A program made the position numbers and the translations under genes. DNA of 64,000 nucleotides from Bacteroidia bacterium (lineage in GTDB: Bacteria; Bacteroidota; Bacteroidia; Flavobacteriales; Flavobacteriaceae), in contig JAUIKY010000003.1 of the NCBI GenBank assembly GCA_030430535.1, positions 62,001 to 126,000 on the forward strand, written 5' to 3'. This document shows positions 17,812-27,509 of the stretch, one piece after another (position 1 is the stretch's first letter; each line of letters starts with the position of its first letter). The notes beneath the pieces were generated by a model. It was not told the origin of the DNA. It ran no database searches and was given only the letters and a program-made list of their open reading frames with translations.

Positions 17812-18393
17812 ATGATAACACATATTCAAGGAAAACTTACTGAAAAAAATCCAACGCATGTAGTTATTGATTGTAATGGAGTGGGGTATATGCTCAATAT
17901 TTCGCTGCATACCTTTTCGCAAATACCTGATGCCGAGAATTTAAAACTGTTTACGCACCTTCAAGTTAAAGAAGATTCCCATACACTTTATGGTTTTTCA
18001 TCGCTTGCCGAACGCGAAATTTTCAGGTTGCTGATATCCGTTAGCGGTATCGGCGCCAGTACGGCACGTACCATGTTGTCGTCTTTAACGCCCAAACAGG
18101 TGCGCGAGGGTATAGCTGGTGAAGACGTGGCGTTAATCCAGTCCATTAAAGGGATTGGCGCAAAAACGGCGCAGCGTGTTATTATTGATCTTAAAGACAA
18201 GGTTTTAAAGATTTATGATATTGATGAAGTTTCGGTTGCAAAAGACAATACCAACAAAGATGAAGCGTTATCTGCTTTAGAAGTGCTCGGTTTTGCCAAA
18301 AAGCAAGCAGAGCGTGTGGTCGATAAGATTGTGAAGGCCCAGCCCGATGCCGATGTTGAAACCATTATAAAACAAGCTCTAAAAAATTTATAA
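17812..18393 (+). CDS. ruvA: Holliday junction branch migration protein RuvA
   Basis: A 193-aa Holliday-junction-binding subunit partner of RuvB. The N-terminal OB fold (MITHIQGKLTEKNPTHVVIDCNGVGYML in its opening part), tandem helix-hairpin-helix motifs (LLISVSGIGASTARTML; LIQSIKGIGAKTAQRVI) and the C-terminal UBA-like RuvB-contact domain (ALEVLGFAKKQAERVVDKI) are all present. A TACATTTG box at 17782-17789 could be its own -7 element. sprA starts 5 nt after the stop, as in Flavobacterium johnsoniae. Confidence 0.96.
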   Translation: MITHIQGKLTEKNPTHVVIDCNGVGYMLNISLHTFSQIPDAENLKLFTHLQVKEDSHTLYGFSSLAEREIFRLLISVSGIGASTARTMLSSLTPKQVREGIAGEDVALIQSIKGIGAKTAQRVIIDLKDKVLKIYDIDEVSVAKDNTNKDEALSALEVLGFAKKQAERVVDKIVKAQPDADVETIIKQALKNL

Positions 18394-18398
18394 CTATT

Positions 18399-21300
18399 TT
18401 GAACAGAACTAACCAAAACTCTTATAAACTATATACTTTACTGGCTTGTGTTTTTTGTTTTTCCTTTTGGTCTTGGGGTCAGGAGCCAGCCCAAGATTCT
18501 GTTCAAACGGGGTACAACGTAGGCCAAATAAAAATGCCCAACCCCAACAGTGTCGAGTCTAAATACACTTATGATCCCGTAACCGATCGCTACATTTACA
18601 CTGAAAAAATCGGTGAATTCAATATCAATTATCCGGTCATTTTAACGCCCGATGAATACTATGCCTTGGTTGCAAGAGAAAATTTAAAGGGCTATTACAA
18701 AGAAAAAATCGATGCCTTTGATGGCAAAAAAGAAGGTGCCGAAGACGAACGCAAAAACCTGTTGCCCGAATTTTATGTGCAGTCCGATTTTTTTGAAACC
18801 ATTTTCGGTAGCAATGTCATCGAAGTGGTGCCGCAAGGTTCGGTTGAAATGGATTTGGGCATCCTATTTTCAAAACAAGATAACCCCTCCTTTTCACCAC
18901 GAAACCGAAGTAATTTTACTTTCGATTTCGATCAGCGTATCAGTTTAAGTTTGTTGGGTAAAGTGGGAACGCGCTTGCAGGTAACGGCAAATTATGACAC
19001 TCAATCAACTTTCGATTTTCAGAATTTAATTAAGTTGGAATACACCCCAACGGAAGACGATATCATCCAAAAAATTGAAGTGGGTAACGTGAGCATGCCA
19101 CTCAACAGTTCGCTCATCACGGGGGCACAAAGTCTATTTGGTGTAAAAGCACAACTTCAGTTTGGAAAAACGACTGTAACGGGTGTGTTTTCCGAGCAAA
19201 AATCGCAAGGTAATACGGTAGTGGCACAAGGGGGCGGAACGCTGGAAGAATTCGAACTTTTTGTTAGGGATTACGACGAAAACCGTCACTTCTTCCTGTC
19301 CCAATATTTTAGGGATACTTACGATGCTTCATTGGCGAATTATCCATTTATAAATAACCGAGGGTTACAGATTACCCGTATTGAAGTTTGGGTAACCAAC
19401 CGAAGCAACCGTACCGAAAACGTAAGGAATATAGTGGCGTTACAGGATTTGGGTGAAACCGATAAGGTCTATTCAAATGTGAATGTTTTGGCGGGGCCGG
19501 GCGCTTTTCCGGATAACGGAAATAATGCATTTGATCCTACCAATATAGCTGGTTCTGCGCCAAACTCACAATTAAACCAAAATATCCGCGACATCTCAAC
19601 CGCTCAAGCTGGAATCGAGGTAGCCAATACCCGCGAAGGTTTCGATTATGCCAAATTGGAAAATGCCAGAAAACTAACCCAAGGTCAGGAATATACCGTA
19701 AACCGCGAATTGGGGTATATTTCTTTAAACCAACGTTTAAATAACGATGAGGTTTTGGCAGTAGCCTTCCAGTATACCGTATCTGGAAATGTATACCAAG
19801 TGGGGGAATTTGCCAACGATGGTGTGGATGCTACCGATGTAGAAACCAACGACCAAGGGCAGGTCACTTCGGTGGTCAATTCCAGTTTGGTATTGAAAAT
19901 GCTAAAAAGTAGTGTAACCAATGTCGATTTGCCCATTTGGGACTTAATGATGAAAAACATCTACGACACGGGCGCTTATAATTTAAGTCAGGAAGATTTT
20001 AAACTGAACATTTTTTACAACGAAGCGTCACCGTTGAATTTTATTGCACCCGTTGGCAGTAGTTTTGCTTTGGATATCAACGGAAACCCGGTGAATGGTT
20101 CAACACCCGAAGACGATTTAATTGAAAACTCCCCATTGTTAAGAGTGTTCAACCTCGATAAATTGAATTTCAATAACGATCCACAAACCCGTGGCGATGG
20201 CTTTTTCGATTTTGTGCCAGGTATTACCGTGATTCCGCAAAACGGAAAAATTGTGTTTACCAGTGCCGAGCCATTCGGGGAATACCTGTTCAATAAGTTG
20301 GGAAGGGGTAATTATGAAGATGAAACAACTTACGACGACAACCAACAAAAATACGTTTTCAATACACTATACAACAGTACCAAAACGGCTGCGTTGGAAG
20401 ATGCCGAAAAAAACAAATTCAAAATAAAAGGCCGTTACAAATCCAGTGGTGGCGATGGTATTCCTATCGGTTCGTTTAACGTGCCGCGAGGTTCGGTGCG
20501 TGTTACAGCAGGCGGACGTGTGTTGGTGGAAGGCATAGATTATACAGTGAATTATCAATTGGGGCGCGTTCAAATTTTAGATGAAGCCCTAAAAGCTTCA
20601 AACACACCCATTGAAGTGTCTACGGAAAACAATGCGGTTTTCGGTCAGCAAACCCGACGTTTTACAGGTTTCAATGTAGAGCATAAATTCAACGAAAACT
20701 TTGTTTTGGGCGGAACCTTGTTAAATCTTAACGAACGACCCATTACGCAAAAGGCGAATTACGGCTCGGAGTCCATTAACAATACCATTTTCGGATTGAA
20801 TGGAAACTACGCCACCAAAGTGCCGTTCTTAACCCGATTGGCCAATAAGCTCCCGAACATTGATACCGATGTGGAATCGAATTTGTCGCTGCGTGGCGAG
20901 TTTGCTTATTTGGCACCTGGTGCGCCTAAAGGCACCAATTTAAACGGTGAAGCCACATCGTATATTGACGATTTTGAAGGTTCGCAAAACGGTATCGATT
21001 TAACCTCGCAGCAATCGTGGTTTTTATCGAGTAGACCAATAGATTTAAACGGCGATGGCCAACCCGATGCAGAGGACGACCCCATAATTGAAAACGGATT
21101 TAACCGTGCTATGTTAAACTGGTACGTGATCGATCCTATTTTTTACACCAGCCAACGCCCCACAGGAGTTACCGACGACGATCTTTCCGATTTATATACC
21201 AGCCGCGTGTTCATCAACGAACTGTTCCCCGACAGGGATATTGTTCAGGGCCAAAACTCGGTGCTCTATACTTTAGATTTGGCATACTACCCCGAAGAAC

Positions 21301-24300
21301 GCGGGCCATATAACTTTGACCCGAATGCGGCCGATGGTATTATTGACGACCCCAGCCAAGCTTGGGCCGGTATTACCAGACAAATCACTTCCACCGATTT
21401 CGAACAGCAAAACGTGGAATACATCGATTTTTGGTTGCAAGATCCCTTTCAGGGCAATCCCAACAATCCGGGAGGTAAACTGGTGTTCAACCTCGGTAAC
21501 ATTTCCGAAGATATTATAAAAGACGGCAAAAAGTTATATGAAAATGGTTTGCCAGAAGATGGCGATGTCAGTTTACTTCAACCTACCAGTTGGGGGACGG
21601 TAACCCCACAAAACCAAAGTTTAGTCTATGCTTTCGATACTACGGGGCAAGAACGTACCAACCAAGATGTGGGATACGATGGGTATAGCGATAGCCAAGA
21701 AGCACCCATATCCGACGATCCAGTTTTAGAGTCAATTTACAGTAATTTCAGGAACTTAGAGGATCCCTCGAACGATAACTACACCTATTTTTTAAATGCC
21801 GAAGGCGGTATTTTTGAACGTTATAAAAGATTCAATGGGGTAGATGGAAATTCACCTGACACCTTTTCGAATACCAACCGTGGTGCCAATACCCAACCCG
21901 ATGTAGAGGATATTAATCGCGACAACACCATGAACACGATTGATAGCTATTTTGAGTATGAATTAGATCTAACCCGGCAAAACCTTCCCACATCTATTGC
22001 TGATTTCCAGAATTTGCCAGATTCCAATCCGTTAAAACAATTCTTAAGGGATTATAAAGAACGCCCACGTAATTTTCCTAACGGTGAAAGTGAGAATGTT
22101 CGCTGGTACCAGTTTAGAGTTCCTGTTCAAGGAGCGCATGTTAGAGCTGTTGGAGGCATCAATGATTTAAGATCGGTGCGCTTTGCGAGAATCTATTTAA
22201 AGGAATTCCAGCAATCTACTGTGTTCCGTTTTGGAACCTTGGATTTGGTACGTAGTGATTGGCGACGCTATACCCAAGCGTTGGATAAGGATGATCCGGA
22301 ACCCAGCGACCCACAAACCGACTTTTCGGTGGGTGTTATCGGTACGATTGAAAACGAAGGTAGTTATGAGTCGCCTCCGGGAATTAGACCTGAAGAGTTG
22401 TTTAACAACAATACGGTGGTACGCCAAAACGAGCAATCGTTGGTCACCAAAGTTTGTAATTTGGAAACCGAAGATGCCCGTGCGGTGTTTAAAAACATCA
22501 ATGTGGATATGCGCCAGTACAAACGCATTAGGATGTTTATGCATGCTGAAGATGGCGATGATTCTGGAACAGGGAGCTTGGGTGATGGTGATTTAGTTGG
22601 TTTCATTAGGATGGGTAACGATTTAACTGAAAACTACTATCAAATAGAAATTCCGTTATTGGTAACAGGCGCAAGCACCAATGAACTTTGGCCTACCGAA
22701 AACGAAATCAATATCCCGATTGAAATTTTAGGAAAAGTAAAAGCCGAAGGTATTTCTAATATGACCTTGGCTAACGAAGATCCTACTTTTTATGATATTG
22801 TAAATGGCGAATTGGTTTTGGCTACCAATCCGTTTAGCGGCCATGTTATTGGTCAGCATCGTGTGGGAATAAAAGGAAATCCTAGTTTTGGAGATATCAG
22901 GACTTTAATGGTTGGGGTGAAGAATGTGTCGAACGACAACAACCTTTGTTCTGAAGTATGGTTTAATGAATTGCGTCTTTCCGATTTGGAAAACGAAGGC
23001 GGTTGGGCTGCAGTGATGAGCATGGACAGCAACATTGCCGATTTTGCCAACGTAAGTGCCACTGCCCGACAAAGCACTTCTGGTTTTGGCGCTTTAGAGC
23101 AAGGGCCAAGCCAGCGTAGTTTGGAGGATGTGAAGCAATACGACGTGGTAACCAATATTAATGTGGGGCAACTGTTGCCAAAAAAATGGGGCATACAAGT
23201 ACCGTTCAATTATGGACAAAGCGAAGAATTGATTACCCCAAAATACGATGAATTTTATAAAGATTTAACTTTAGAGTCGCGATTGGAAGCGGCCAATAAT
23301 AACGCTGAACGCGAACGGATCAAAAAACAATCGGAAGATTATACCAAACGCCAAAGCATCAATTTTATTGGTGTTAGAAAAAATAGAACGACCGATAAAA
23401 AACCGCGCTTTTACGATGTGGAAAATGTAACGCTAAACTACTCGTACAACAAAGTAGAGCACCGGGATTTCGAAATTGAAAATTCGGTAAACAAAACCTT
23501 AAGGGTGGGGGCCAACTATGCGCATAATTTCAATCCGGTGAAGGTGGAGCCGTTTAAAAATAACGATTCGCTTTTCAGAAATAAATATTGGAAGATTATC
23601 AAGGATTTCAACCTGAATTTAATGCCATCGAGTTTTACAGTGAATACCGATATCAACAGGCAATTCAATAAACAAAAATTTAGGGAAGTCGATTTAACCG
23701 GTGATAATATCGGTATTGAGGAACTTTTCCGAAGAAATTATACTTTCGATTTTCAATACACCATCAATTACAATTTAACCGACGCGCTTCAGTTTAATTT
23801 TACTGCGGCAAACAATAATATTGTTAGGAATTACTTTGTAGATAACGATTTAATCCGTGGCGAACAGGACGAAGAGTTGGATGTTTGGGACGGCTTACTG
23901 GATGTGGGCGACCCCAACAGGCAAACCCAAAACTTGGGGGTCACCTATCAATTGCCCATCAACAAAATCCCAACGTTCAGTTTTGTTGATGCGACGTATC
24001 AATACACGGGCAGTTTTCAATGGCAAAAAGGATCGGATTTATTTGGAAACGTAGAGCTGGACGGGCAGACTTACGATTTGGGGAATACCATCCAAAACTC
24101 CAATGTGCATAATATCAATGCTTCGTTGGACATGACCCGTTTTTACAAATACATCGGGTTGGTAAAAAAACCAGTGCGAAGGGTAAGGCAAAGAACCAAT
24201 ACACCGGGTGGCCCTCCGGGAGCCAATGCTGAAAACAACAAAGCACCCCGACCTAAAAACCAATCGATGACCAAAATATTAAATGCGGGCGTCGATATTT

Positions 24301-25670
24301 TAACGACTGTAAAGAGGCTACAAGTCAATTATTCTGAAAATAACGGTACCTTCTTGCCGGGCTATACACAAACACCTGGTTTTATTGGGACATTGAAACC
24401 AACGGTTGGCTATACTTTTGGTAGCCAAAGCGATGTGCGTTATTTGGCAGCAAGACGCGGTTGGTTAACGGCATTCCCAGAATTTAACCAGCAATTTACG
24501 GCGACCAATACCAAGCAATTGGATTTATCGGCGAGCCTCCAGCCCGTGAATGATTTGCAGATAGACTTAGTTGGAAACCGAGCATATTACGAAAACTATG
24601 CGGAAAATTACAACGTAGTCAATGGGGTTTACAATCCGTTAACGCCAAATACCTTTGGGAATTTCAATATTTCAACGGTATTGATAAAAACGGCTTTCAG
24701 TAAAAGTGATGAGCAGCAATCTGCAGCTTTCGATGAGTTTAGGGCTAACCGATTGAAAGTAGCCGAGCGTTTAGCAGAAGAGTTTTACGGTACAACGAGC
24801 TATGAAAGAAATACTGAGGACGGCTTCCCGTTAGGTTTTGGTAAAAGCAGCCAGAAAGTATTGTTGCCAGCGTTTTTGGCCGCCTATTCGGGGCAGGATG
24901 CTAATAAGGTGAAAACATCGGCGTTTAGGGATGTGCCCATCCCCAATTGGGATTTGAAATATACGGGTTTTATGAAATTCGAATGGTTTAAAAAGCGTTT
25001 TAAGCGTTTTTCGTTAACACATGGTTACCGTTCTACTTACACCATCAATCAGTTTACCACCAACCTGAATTTGAATTTAGATCCGGATGATAACGAACAA
25101 CCCGTTGCCGAAACGCCATATTCTAGTCAGCCACAGGAAGCATTGAATCAAGCCGGCGATTTTAAAAATGCCCGTTTGTTCAGTAACATCAACCTTACCG
25201 AAATGTTCAGTCCGTTGATGCGATTGGATTTCGAAATGAAAAATTCAGTTAAAATTTTGGCCGAAATTAGAAAGGACAGATTACTGTCTTTAAGTTTCGA
25301 CAACAATTTAATGACCGAAGTGCAAGGGAATGAATATATTGTTGGTTTGGGTTACCGCATCAAAGACCTGCGCATCCGCTCTAAACTGGCGGGCCCACAA
25401 CGTCGTATTGTGAGCGATTTGAATATGAAAGCCGACATTTCGGTGCGCGATAACAAAACCATTATTCGTTACCTCGATTTAGAAAACAACCAAATTACAT
25501 CGGGGCAAACCATTTGGGGCTTGAAATATTCCGCCGATTACGCCTTTAGTAAAAACCTAACCGGCATCTTTTATTTCGATTATACGTTTTCAGAATATGC
25601 CATTTCAACCGCATTTCCGCAAACTACTATCCGATCAGGGCTAACCTTGAGGTATAATTTTGGTAATTAA
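18399..25670 (+). CDS. sprA: Type IX secretion outer-membrane translocon SprA (Sov)
   Basis: A 2423-aa SprA/Sov homologue, close to the 2403 aa of the F. johnsoniae protein; SprA is a 36-strand outer-membrane barrel that is the protein-conducting pore of the type IX system. A TTG start at 18399 gives MNRTNQNSYKLYTLLACVFC, a good signal peptide ending near SWGQ; no ATG lies in the signal region, so TTG is accepted. Recognisable segments include TGYNVGQIKMPNPNSVESKY, GSVEMDLGILFSKQDNP, and the C-terminal barrel ending AFPQTTIRSGLTLRYNFGN. It follows ruvA after 5 nt and is followed by gcvH. No frameshift across 7.3 kb. Confidence 0.97.
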   Translation: MNRTNQNSYKLYTLLACVFCFSFWSWGQEPAQDSVQTGYNVGQIKMPNPNSVESKYTYDPVTDRYIYTEKIGEFNINYPVILTPDEYYALVARENLKGYYKEKIDAFDGKKEGAEDERKNLLPEFYVQSDFFETIFGSNVIEVVPQGSVEMDLGILFSKQDNPSFSPRNRSNFTFDFDQRISLSLLGKVGTRLQVTANYDTQSTFDFQNLIKLEYTPTEDDIIQKIEVGNVSMPLNSSLITGAQSLFGVKAQLQFGKTTVTGVFSEQKSQGNTVVAQGGGTLEEFELFVRDYDENRHFFLSQYFRDTYDASLANYPFINNRGLQITRIEVWVTNRSNRTENVRNIVALQDLGETDKVYSNVNVLAGPGAFPDNGNNAFDPTNIAGSAPNSQLNQNIRDISTAQAGIEVANTREGFDYAKLENARKLTQGQEYTVNRELGYISLNQRLNNDEVLAVAFQYTVSGNVYQVGEFANDGVDATDVETNDQGQVTSVVNSSLVLKMLKSSVTNVDLPIWDLMMKNIYDTGAYNLSQEDFKLNIFYNEASPLNFIAPVGSSFALDINGNPVNGSTPEDDLIENSPLLRVFNLDKLNFNNDPQTRGDGFFDFVPGITVIPQNGKIVFTSAEPFGEYLFNKLGRGNYEDETTYDDNQQKYVFNTLYNSTKTAALEDAEKNKFKIKGRYKSSGGDGIPIGSFNVPRGSVRVTAGGRVLVEGIDYTVNYQLGRVQILDEALKASNTPIEVSTENNAVFGQQTRRFTGFNVEHKFNENFVLGGTLLNLNERPITQKANYGSESINNTIFGLNGNYATKVPFLTRLANKLPNIDTDVESNLSLRGEFAYLAPGAPKGTNLNGEATSYIDDFEGSQNGIDLTSQQSWFLSSRPIDLNGDGQPDAEDDPIIENGFNRAMLNWYVIDPIFYTSQRPTGVTDDDLSDLYTSRVFINELFPDRDIVQGQNSVLYTLDLAYYPEERGPYNFDPNAADGIIDDPSQAWAGITRQITSTDFEQQNVEYIDFWLQDPFQGNPNNPGGKLVFNLGNISEDIIKDGKKLYENGLPEDGDVSLLQPTSWGTVTPQNQSLVYAFDTTGQERTNQDVGYDGYSDSQEAPISDDPVLESIYSNFRNLEDPSNDNYTYFLNAEGGIFERYKRFNGVDGNSPDTFSNTNRGANTQPDVEDINRDNTMNTIDSYFEYELDLTRQNLPTSIADFQNLPDSNPLKQFLRDYKERPRNFPNGESENVRWYQFRVPVQGAHVRAVGGINDLRSVRFARIYLKEFQQSTVFRFGTLDLVRSDWRRYTQALDKDDPEPSDPQTDFSVGVIGTIENEGSYESPPGIRPEELFNNNTVVRQNEQSLVTKVCNLETEDARAVFKNINVDMRQYKRIRMFMHAEDGDDSGTGSLGDGDLVGFIRMGNDLTENYYQIEIPLLVTGASTNELWPTENEINIPIEILGKVKAEGISNMTLANEDPTFYDIVNGELVLATNPFSGHVIGQHRVGIKGNPSFGDIRTLMVGVKNVSNDNNLCSEVWFNELRLSDLENEGGWAAVMSMDSNIADFANVSATARQSTSGFGALEQGPSQRSLEDVKQYDVVTNINVGQLLPKKWGIQVPFNYGQSEELITPKYDEFYKDLTLESRLEAANNNAERERIKKQSEDYTKRQSINFIGVRKNRTTDKKPRFYDVENVTLNYSYNKVEHRDFEIENSVNKTLRVGANYAHNFNPVKVEPFKNNDSLFRNKYWKIIKDFNLNLMPSSFTVNTDINRQFNKQKFREVDLTGDNIGIEELFRRNYTFDFQYTINYNLTDALQFNFTAANNNIVRNYFVDNDLIRGEQDEELDVWDGLLDVGDPNRQTQNLGVTYQLPINKIPTFSFVDATYQYTGSFQWQKGSDLFGNVELDGQTYDLGNTIQNSNVHNINASLDMTRFYKYIGLVKKPVRRVRQRTNTPGGPPGANAENNKAPRPKNQSMTKILNAGVDILTTVKRLQVNYSENNGTFLPGYTQTPGFIGTLKPTVGYTFGSQSDVRYLAARRGWLTAFPEFNQQFTATNTKQLDLSASLQPVNDLQIDLVGNRAYYENYAENYNVVNGVYNPLTPNTFGNFNISTVLIKTAFSKSDEQQSAAFDEFRANRLKVAERLAEEFYGTTSYERNTEDGFPLGFGKSSQKVLLPAFLAAYSGQDANKVKTSAFRDVPIPNWDLKYTGFMKFEWFKKRFKRFSLTHGYRSTYTINQFTTNLNLNLDPDDNEQPVAETPYSSQPQEALNQAGDFKNARLFSNINLTEMFSPLMRLDFEMKNSVKILAEIRKDRLLSLSFDNNLMTEVQGNEYIVGLGYRIKDLRIRSKLAGPQRRIVSDLNMKADISVRDNKTIIRYLDLENNQITSGQTIWGLKYSADYAFSKNLTGIFYFDYTFSEYAISTAFPQTTIRSGLTLRYNFGN

Positions 25671-25681
25671 GACGCTTAAAA

Positions 25682-25712
25682 TTTGAATTTTACAGGCGAA
25701 TAAATACATTTG
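25682..25712 (+). promoter_or_regulatory. Promoter of gcvH
   Basis: TTTG at 25682-25685, a 19-nt spacer and TACATTTG at 25705-25712 match the Bacteroidota -33/-7 consensus very well. The leader to the gcvH ATG is about 20 nt. Confidence 0.75.
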
Positions 25713-25737
25713 CCGAAATAATTTAATAGATAAATAA

Positions 25738-26118
25738 ATGAACATCCCTTCAGAATTAAAGTATACTAAAGATCACGAGTGGGTATCCATTCAAGGTGAT
25801 ATTGCTACCATTGGTATTACCGATTTTGCACAGAGCGAATTGGGCGATATTGTTTATGTTGAGGTTGAAACTTTGGATGAAACCTTAGATGCCGAAGAAA
25901 TATTCGGAACCGTTGAAGCCGTAAAAACGGTATCTGATTTGTTTTTGCCACTTTCGGGCGAAGTTCTCGAGTTTAACGAGTTGTTGGAAGACGAACCCGA
26001 AAAAGTAAATACCGATCCTTATGGCGATGGCTGGATGATTAAGGTGAAAATTTCGGATGCTGAAGAAATAAACGGATTGATGTCTGCCGACGACTATAAA
26101 GCCTTGATTGGTGCTTAA
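25738..26118 (+). CDS. gcvH: Glycine cleavage system H protein
   Basis: A 126-aa lipoyl-carrier protein that shuttles the aminomethyl group between the P, T and L proteins of glycine cleavage. The lipoyl-lysine site is Lys63 in [19 protein letters not shown], and the family start [11 protein letters not shown] and the end [12 protein letters not shown]-like motif are intact. gcvP and gcvT are not nearby. It has its own promoter although it lies in the conserved sprA neighbourhood; the following vanZ-like gene overlaps its end. Confidence 0.97.
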   Translation: MNIPSELKYTKDHEWVSIQGDIATIGITDFAQSELGDIVYVEVETLDETLDAEEIFGTVEAVKTVSDLFLPLSGEVLEFNELLEDEPEKVNTDPYGDGWMIKVKISDAEEINGLMSADDYKALIGA

Positions 26119-26488
26119 AAAACTAATACTTCTGGCAACCATACTGTACACTTCGGCCTTGACCTTGGTGTGCTTAATTCGGCTGAATAACTTGCCAGAT
26201 GTTGGCGTCTCTTTTGGCGATAAAATCTTTCACTTTTTGGCTTATAGCGTTTTAACTCTACTCTGGTTTGGTACTTTTACGTATTATTCTAACGCAGGGC
26301 GTTCAAAAGCTATACTTTATGCACTTGTTTTTTCTGTGTTTTTTGGTATAATTATTGAGGTATTACAAGATACCATCACAGATTTTAGAAGTTTGGATGT
26401 TTACGACATGATAGCCAATAGTCTCGGCGCATTGTTAACTGCTGGCACTCTGTGGCTAAAGAAAACTTTACAAGTTAAAAACCAATAA
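26108..26488 (+). CDS. VanZ-like family membrane protein
   Basis: A 126-aa integral membrane protein with four hydrophobic segments and the VanZ-like motifs [19 protein letters not shown] and [35 protein letters not shown] (the latter in two parts). VanZ itself lowers teicoplanin binding; the role of the chromosomal flavobacterial members is unknown. The start is TTG 26108 or GTG 26111, overlapping gcvH by 8-11 nt, so translation is probably coupled. Conserved position after gcvH in gliding flavobacteria. Confidence 0.88.
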   Translation: MVLKKLILLATILYTSALTLVCLIRLNNLPDVGVSFGDKIFHFLAYSVLTLLWFGTFTYYSNAGRSKAILYALVFSVFFGIIIEVLQDTITDFRSLDVYDMIANSLGALLTAGTLWLKKTLQVKNQ

Positions 26489-26547
26489 AGCCTTGCTTTT
26501 TTGGGAAATAAATAGTTAAATTAGCAATCTTGATAAACGAATAAATT

Positions 26548-27267
26548 ATGGAACCTAAAAAAAATCCTAAAGCAAATGTTGGGCGAAACAGTTCGCTGTA
26601 CTTCGCCATTGGTTTAGCACTTATGTTATTCCTTACCAATTACGCCATCAACTATAAAACTTACGATAAAGAAGAAATAGACGTAGGTATGGTGGTTATG
26701 GAAGAGGAGATTGAAGAAGAAATTCCATTAACAGAACAAATACAAACACCACCGCCACCACCGCCACCACCAGCAGCTCCCGAGGTTATCGAGATTGTTG
26801 AAGATGAGGTTGAGGTTGAGGAAACCGTAATCGAATCGACAGAGGTCGATCAAGAAACCGAAATTGTTGAGGTAGAAGAGGTAGAAGTCGTAGAGGTAGA
26901 GGAAGATATCGACGTGCCATTTTCAGTAATTGAAAACGTGCCGGTTTTCCCAGGTTGTGAAAAAGGAAACAACCAACAGAAAAGAGACTGTATGTCTGAA
27001 CAGATCCAAAAATTTGTACAAAAGAAATTTAATACAGATTTGGCCAGTGATTTAGGTTTATCGGGAAGACAACGTATCAACGTAATCTTTAAAATTGATA
27101 AAACAGGTAGCGTAACGGGCATCCGTTCCAGAGCACCACACCCTGCTTTAGAAAAAGAAGCAGCGAGAGTAATCAATTTATTGCCAAAGATGAAACCTGG
27201 AAAACAAAGAGGTAAGCCGGTAAACGTACCATATTCGTTACCGATTATCTTTCAAGTTCAAGATTAA
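26548..27267 (+). CDS. tonB: Energy transducer TonB, copy 1
   Basis: A 239-aa TonB: short cytoplasmic N-terminus, one membrane anchor (SLYFAIGLALMLFLTNYAI), a periplasmic linker with a run of eight prolines and then an unusually acidic Glu/Val-rich stretch (about 80-125), and a C-terminal TonB domain (about 135-238; NVIFKIDKTGSVTGI, VINLLPKMKPGKQRGKPV, SLPIIFQVQ). The domain opens with PVFPGCE and a second cysteine, a signature of Bacteroidota TonBs. It transmits proton-motive energy to outer-membrane receptors. A strong terminator follows, and a paralogue comes next. Confidence 0.93.
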   Translation: MEPKKNPKANVGRNSSLYFAIGLALMLFLTNYAINYKTYDKEEIDVGMVVMEEEIEEEIPLTEQIQTPPPPPPPPAAPEVIEIVEDEVEVEETVIESTEVDQETEIVEVEEVEVVEVEEDIDVPFSVIENVPVFPGCEKGNNQQKRDCMSEQIQKFVQKKFNTDLASDLGLSGRQRINVIFKIDKTGSVTGIRSRAPHPALEKEAARVINLLPKMKPGKQRGKPVNVPYSLPIIFQVQD

Positions 27268-27290
27268 ATTAACACTTGAAATAAATTATA

Positions 27291-27322
27291 AAAAAACCTT
27301 GAAGTACGCTTCAAGGTTTTTT
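27291..27322 (+). terminator. Strong Rho-independent terminator after tonB copy 1
   Basis: A perfect 14-bp stem (27291-27304 with 27309-27322) closes on a TACG tetraloop, with A tract on the 5' side and T tract on the 3' side, so it can work in both directions. Confidence 0.95.
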
Positions 27323-27393
27323 TTGTGCCTTATTGTTAGGTTTTGTTATTAAATCACAAAAGTGACGCCATGTGGAATCAAAGCAAGCCGAAG

Positions 27394-27417
27394 TTGTTGC
27401 TGAGCGTAGTCGAAGCA
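27394..27417 (+). repeat. Short palindromic repeat, copy 5
   Basis: Core CTGAGCGTAGTCGAAG at 27400-27415 in the 242-bp gap between the two tonB genes, flanks TTGTTG and CA. It is followed at once by a second terminator-like hairpin. Confidence 0.8.
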
Positions 27418-27419
27418 TA

Positions 27420-27449
27420 AAACCCCGTTGCAGAATTGTAACGGGGTTT
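27420..27449 (+). terminator. Second terminator-like hairpin between tonB genes
   Basis: A 10-bp stem AAACCCCGTT (27420-27429) / AACGGGGTTT (27440-27449) followed by CGTTTTT. It ends 60 nt before the next gene and has no gene of its own to terminate, so it may be a repeat-type hairpin or the relic of a lost gene. Confidence 0.6.
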
Positions 27450-27509
27450 CGTTTTTGGTATGCTTATTGTGACTTTAGCATATTATTAACATTTTAAACT
27501 ATAATTATT

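Noticed and set aside
27361-27509. Possible small RNA between the tonB genes (terminator plus second hairpin)
   Set aside because: No promoter box was found between the two hairpins, and the second hairpin adjoins a repeat copy; a repeat-type hairpin explains it as well.
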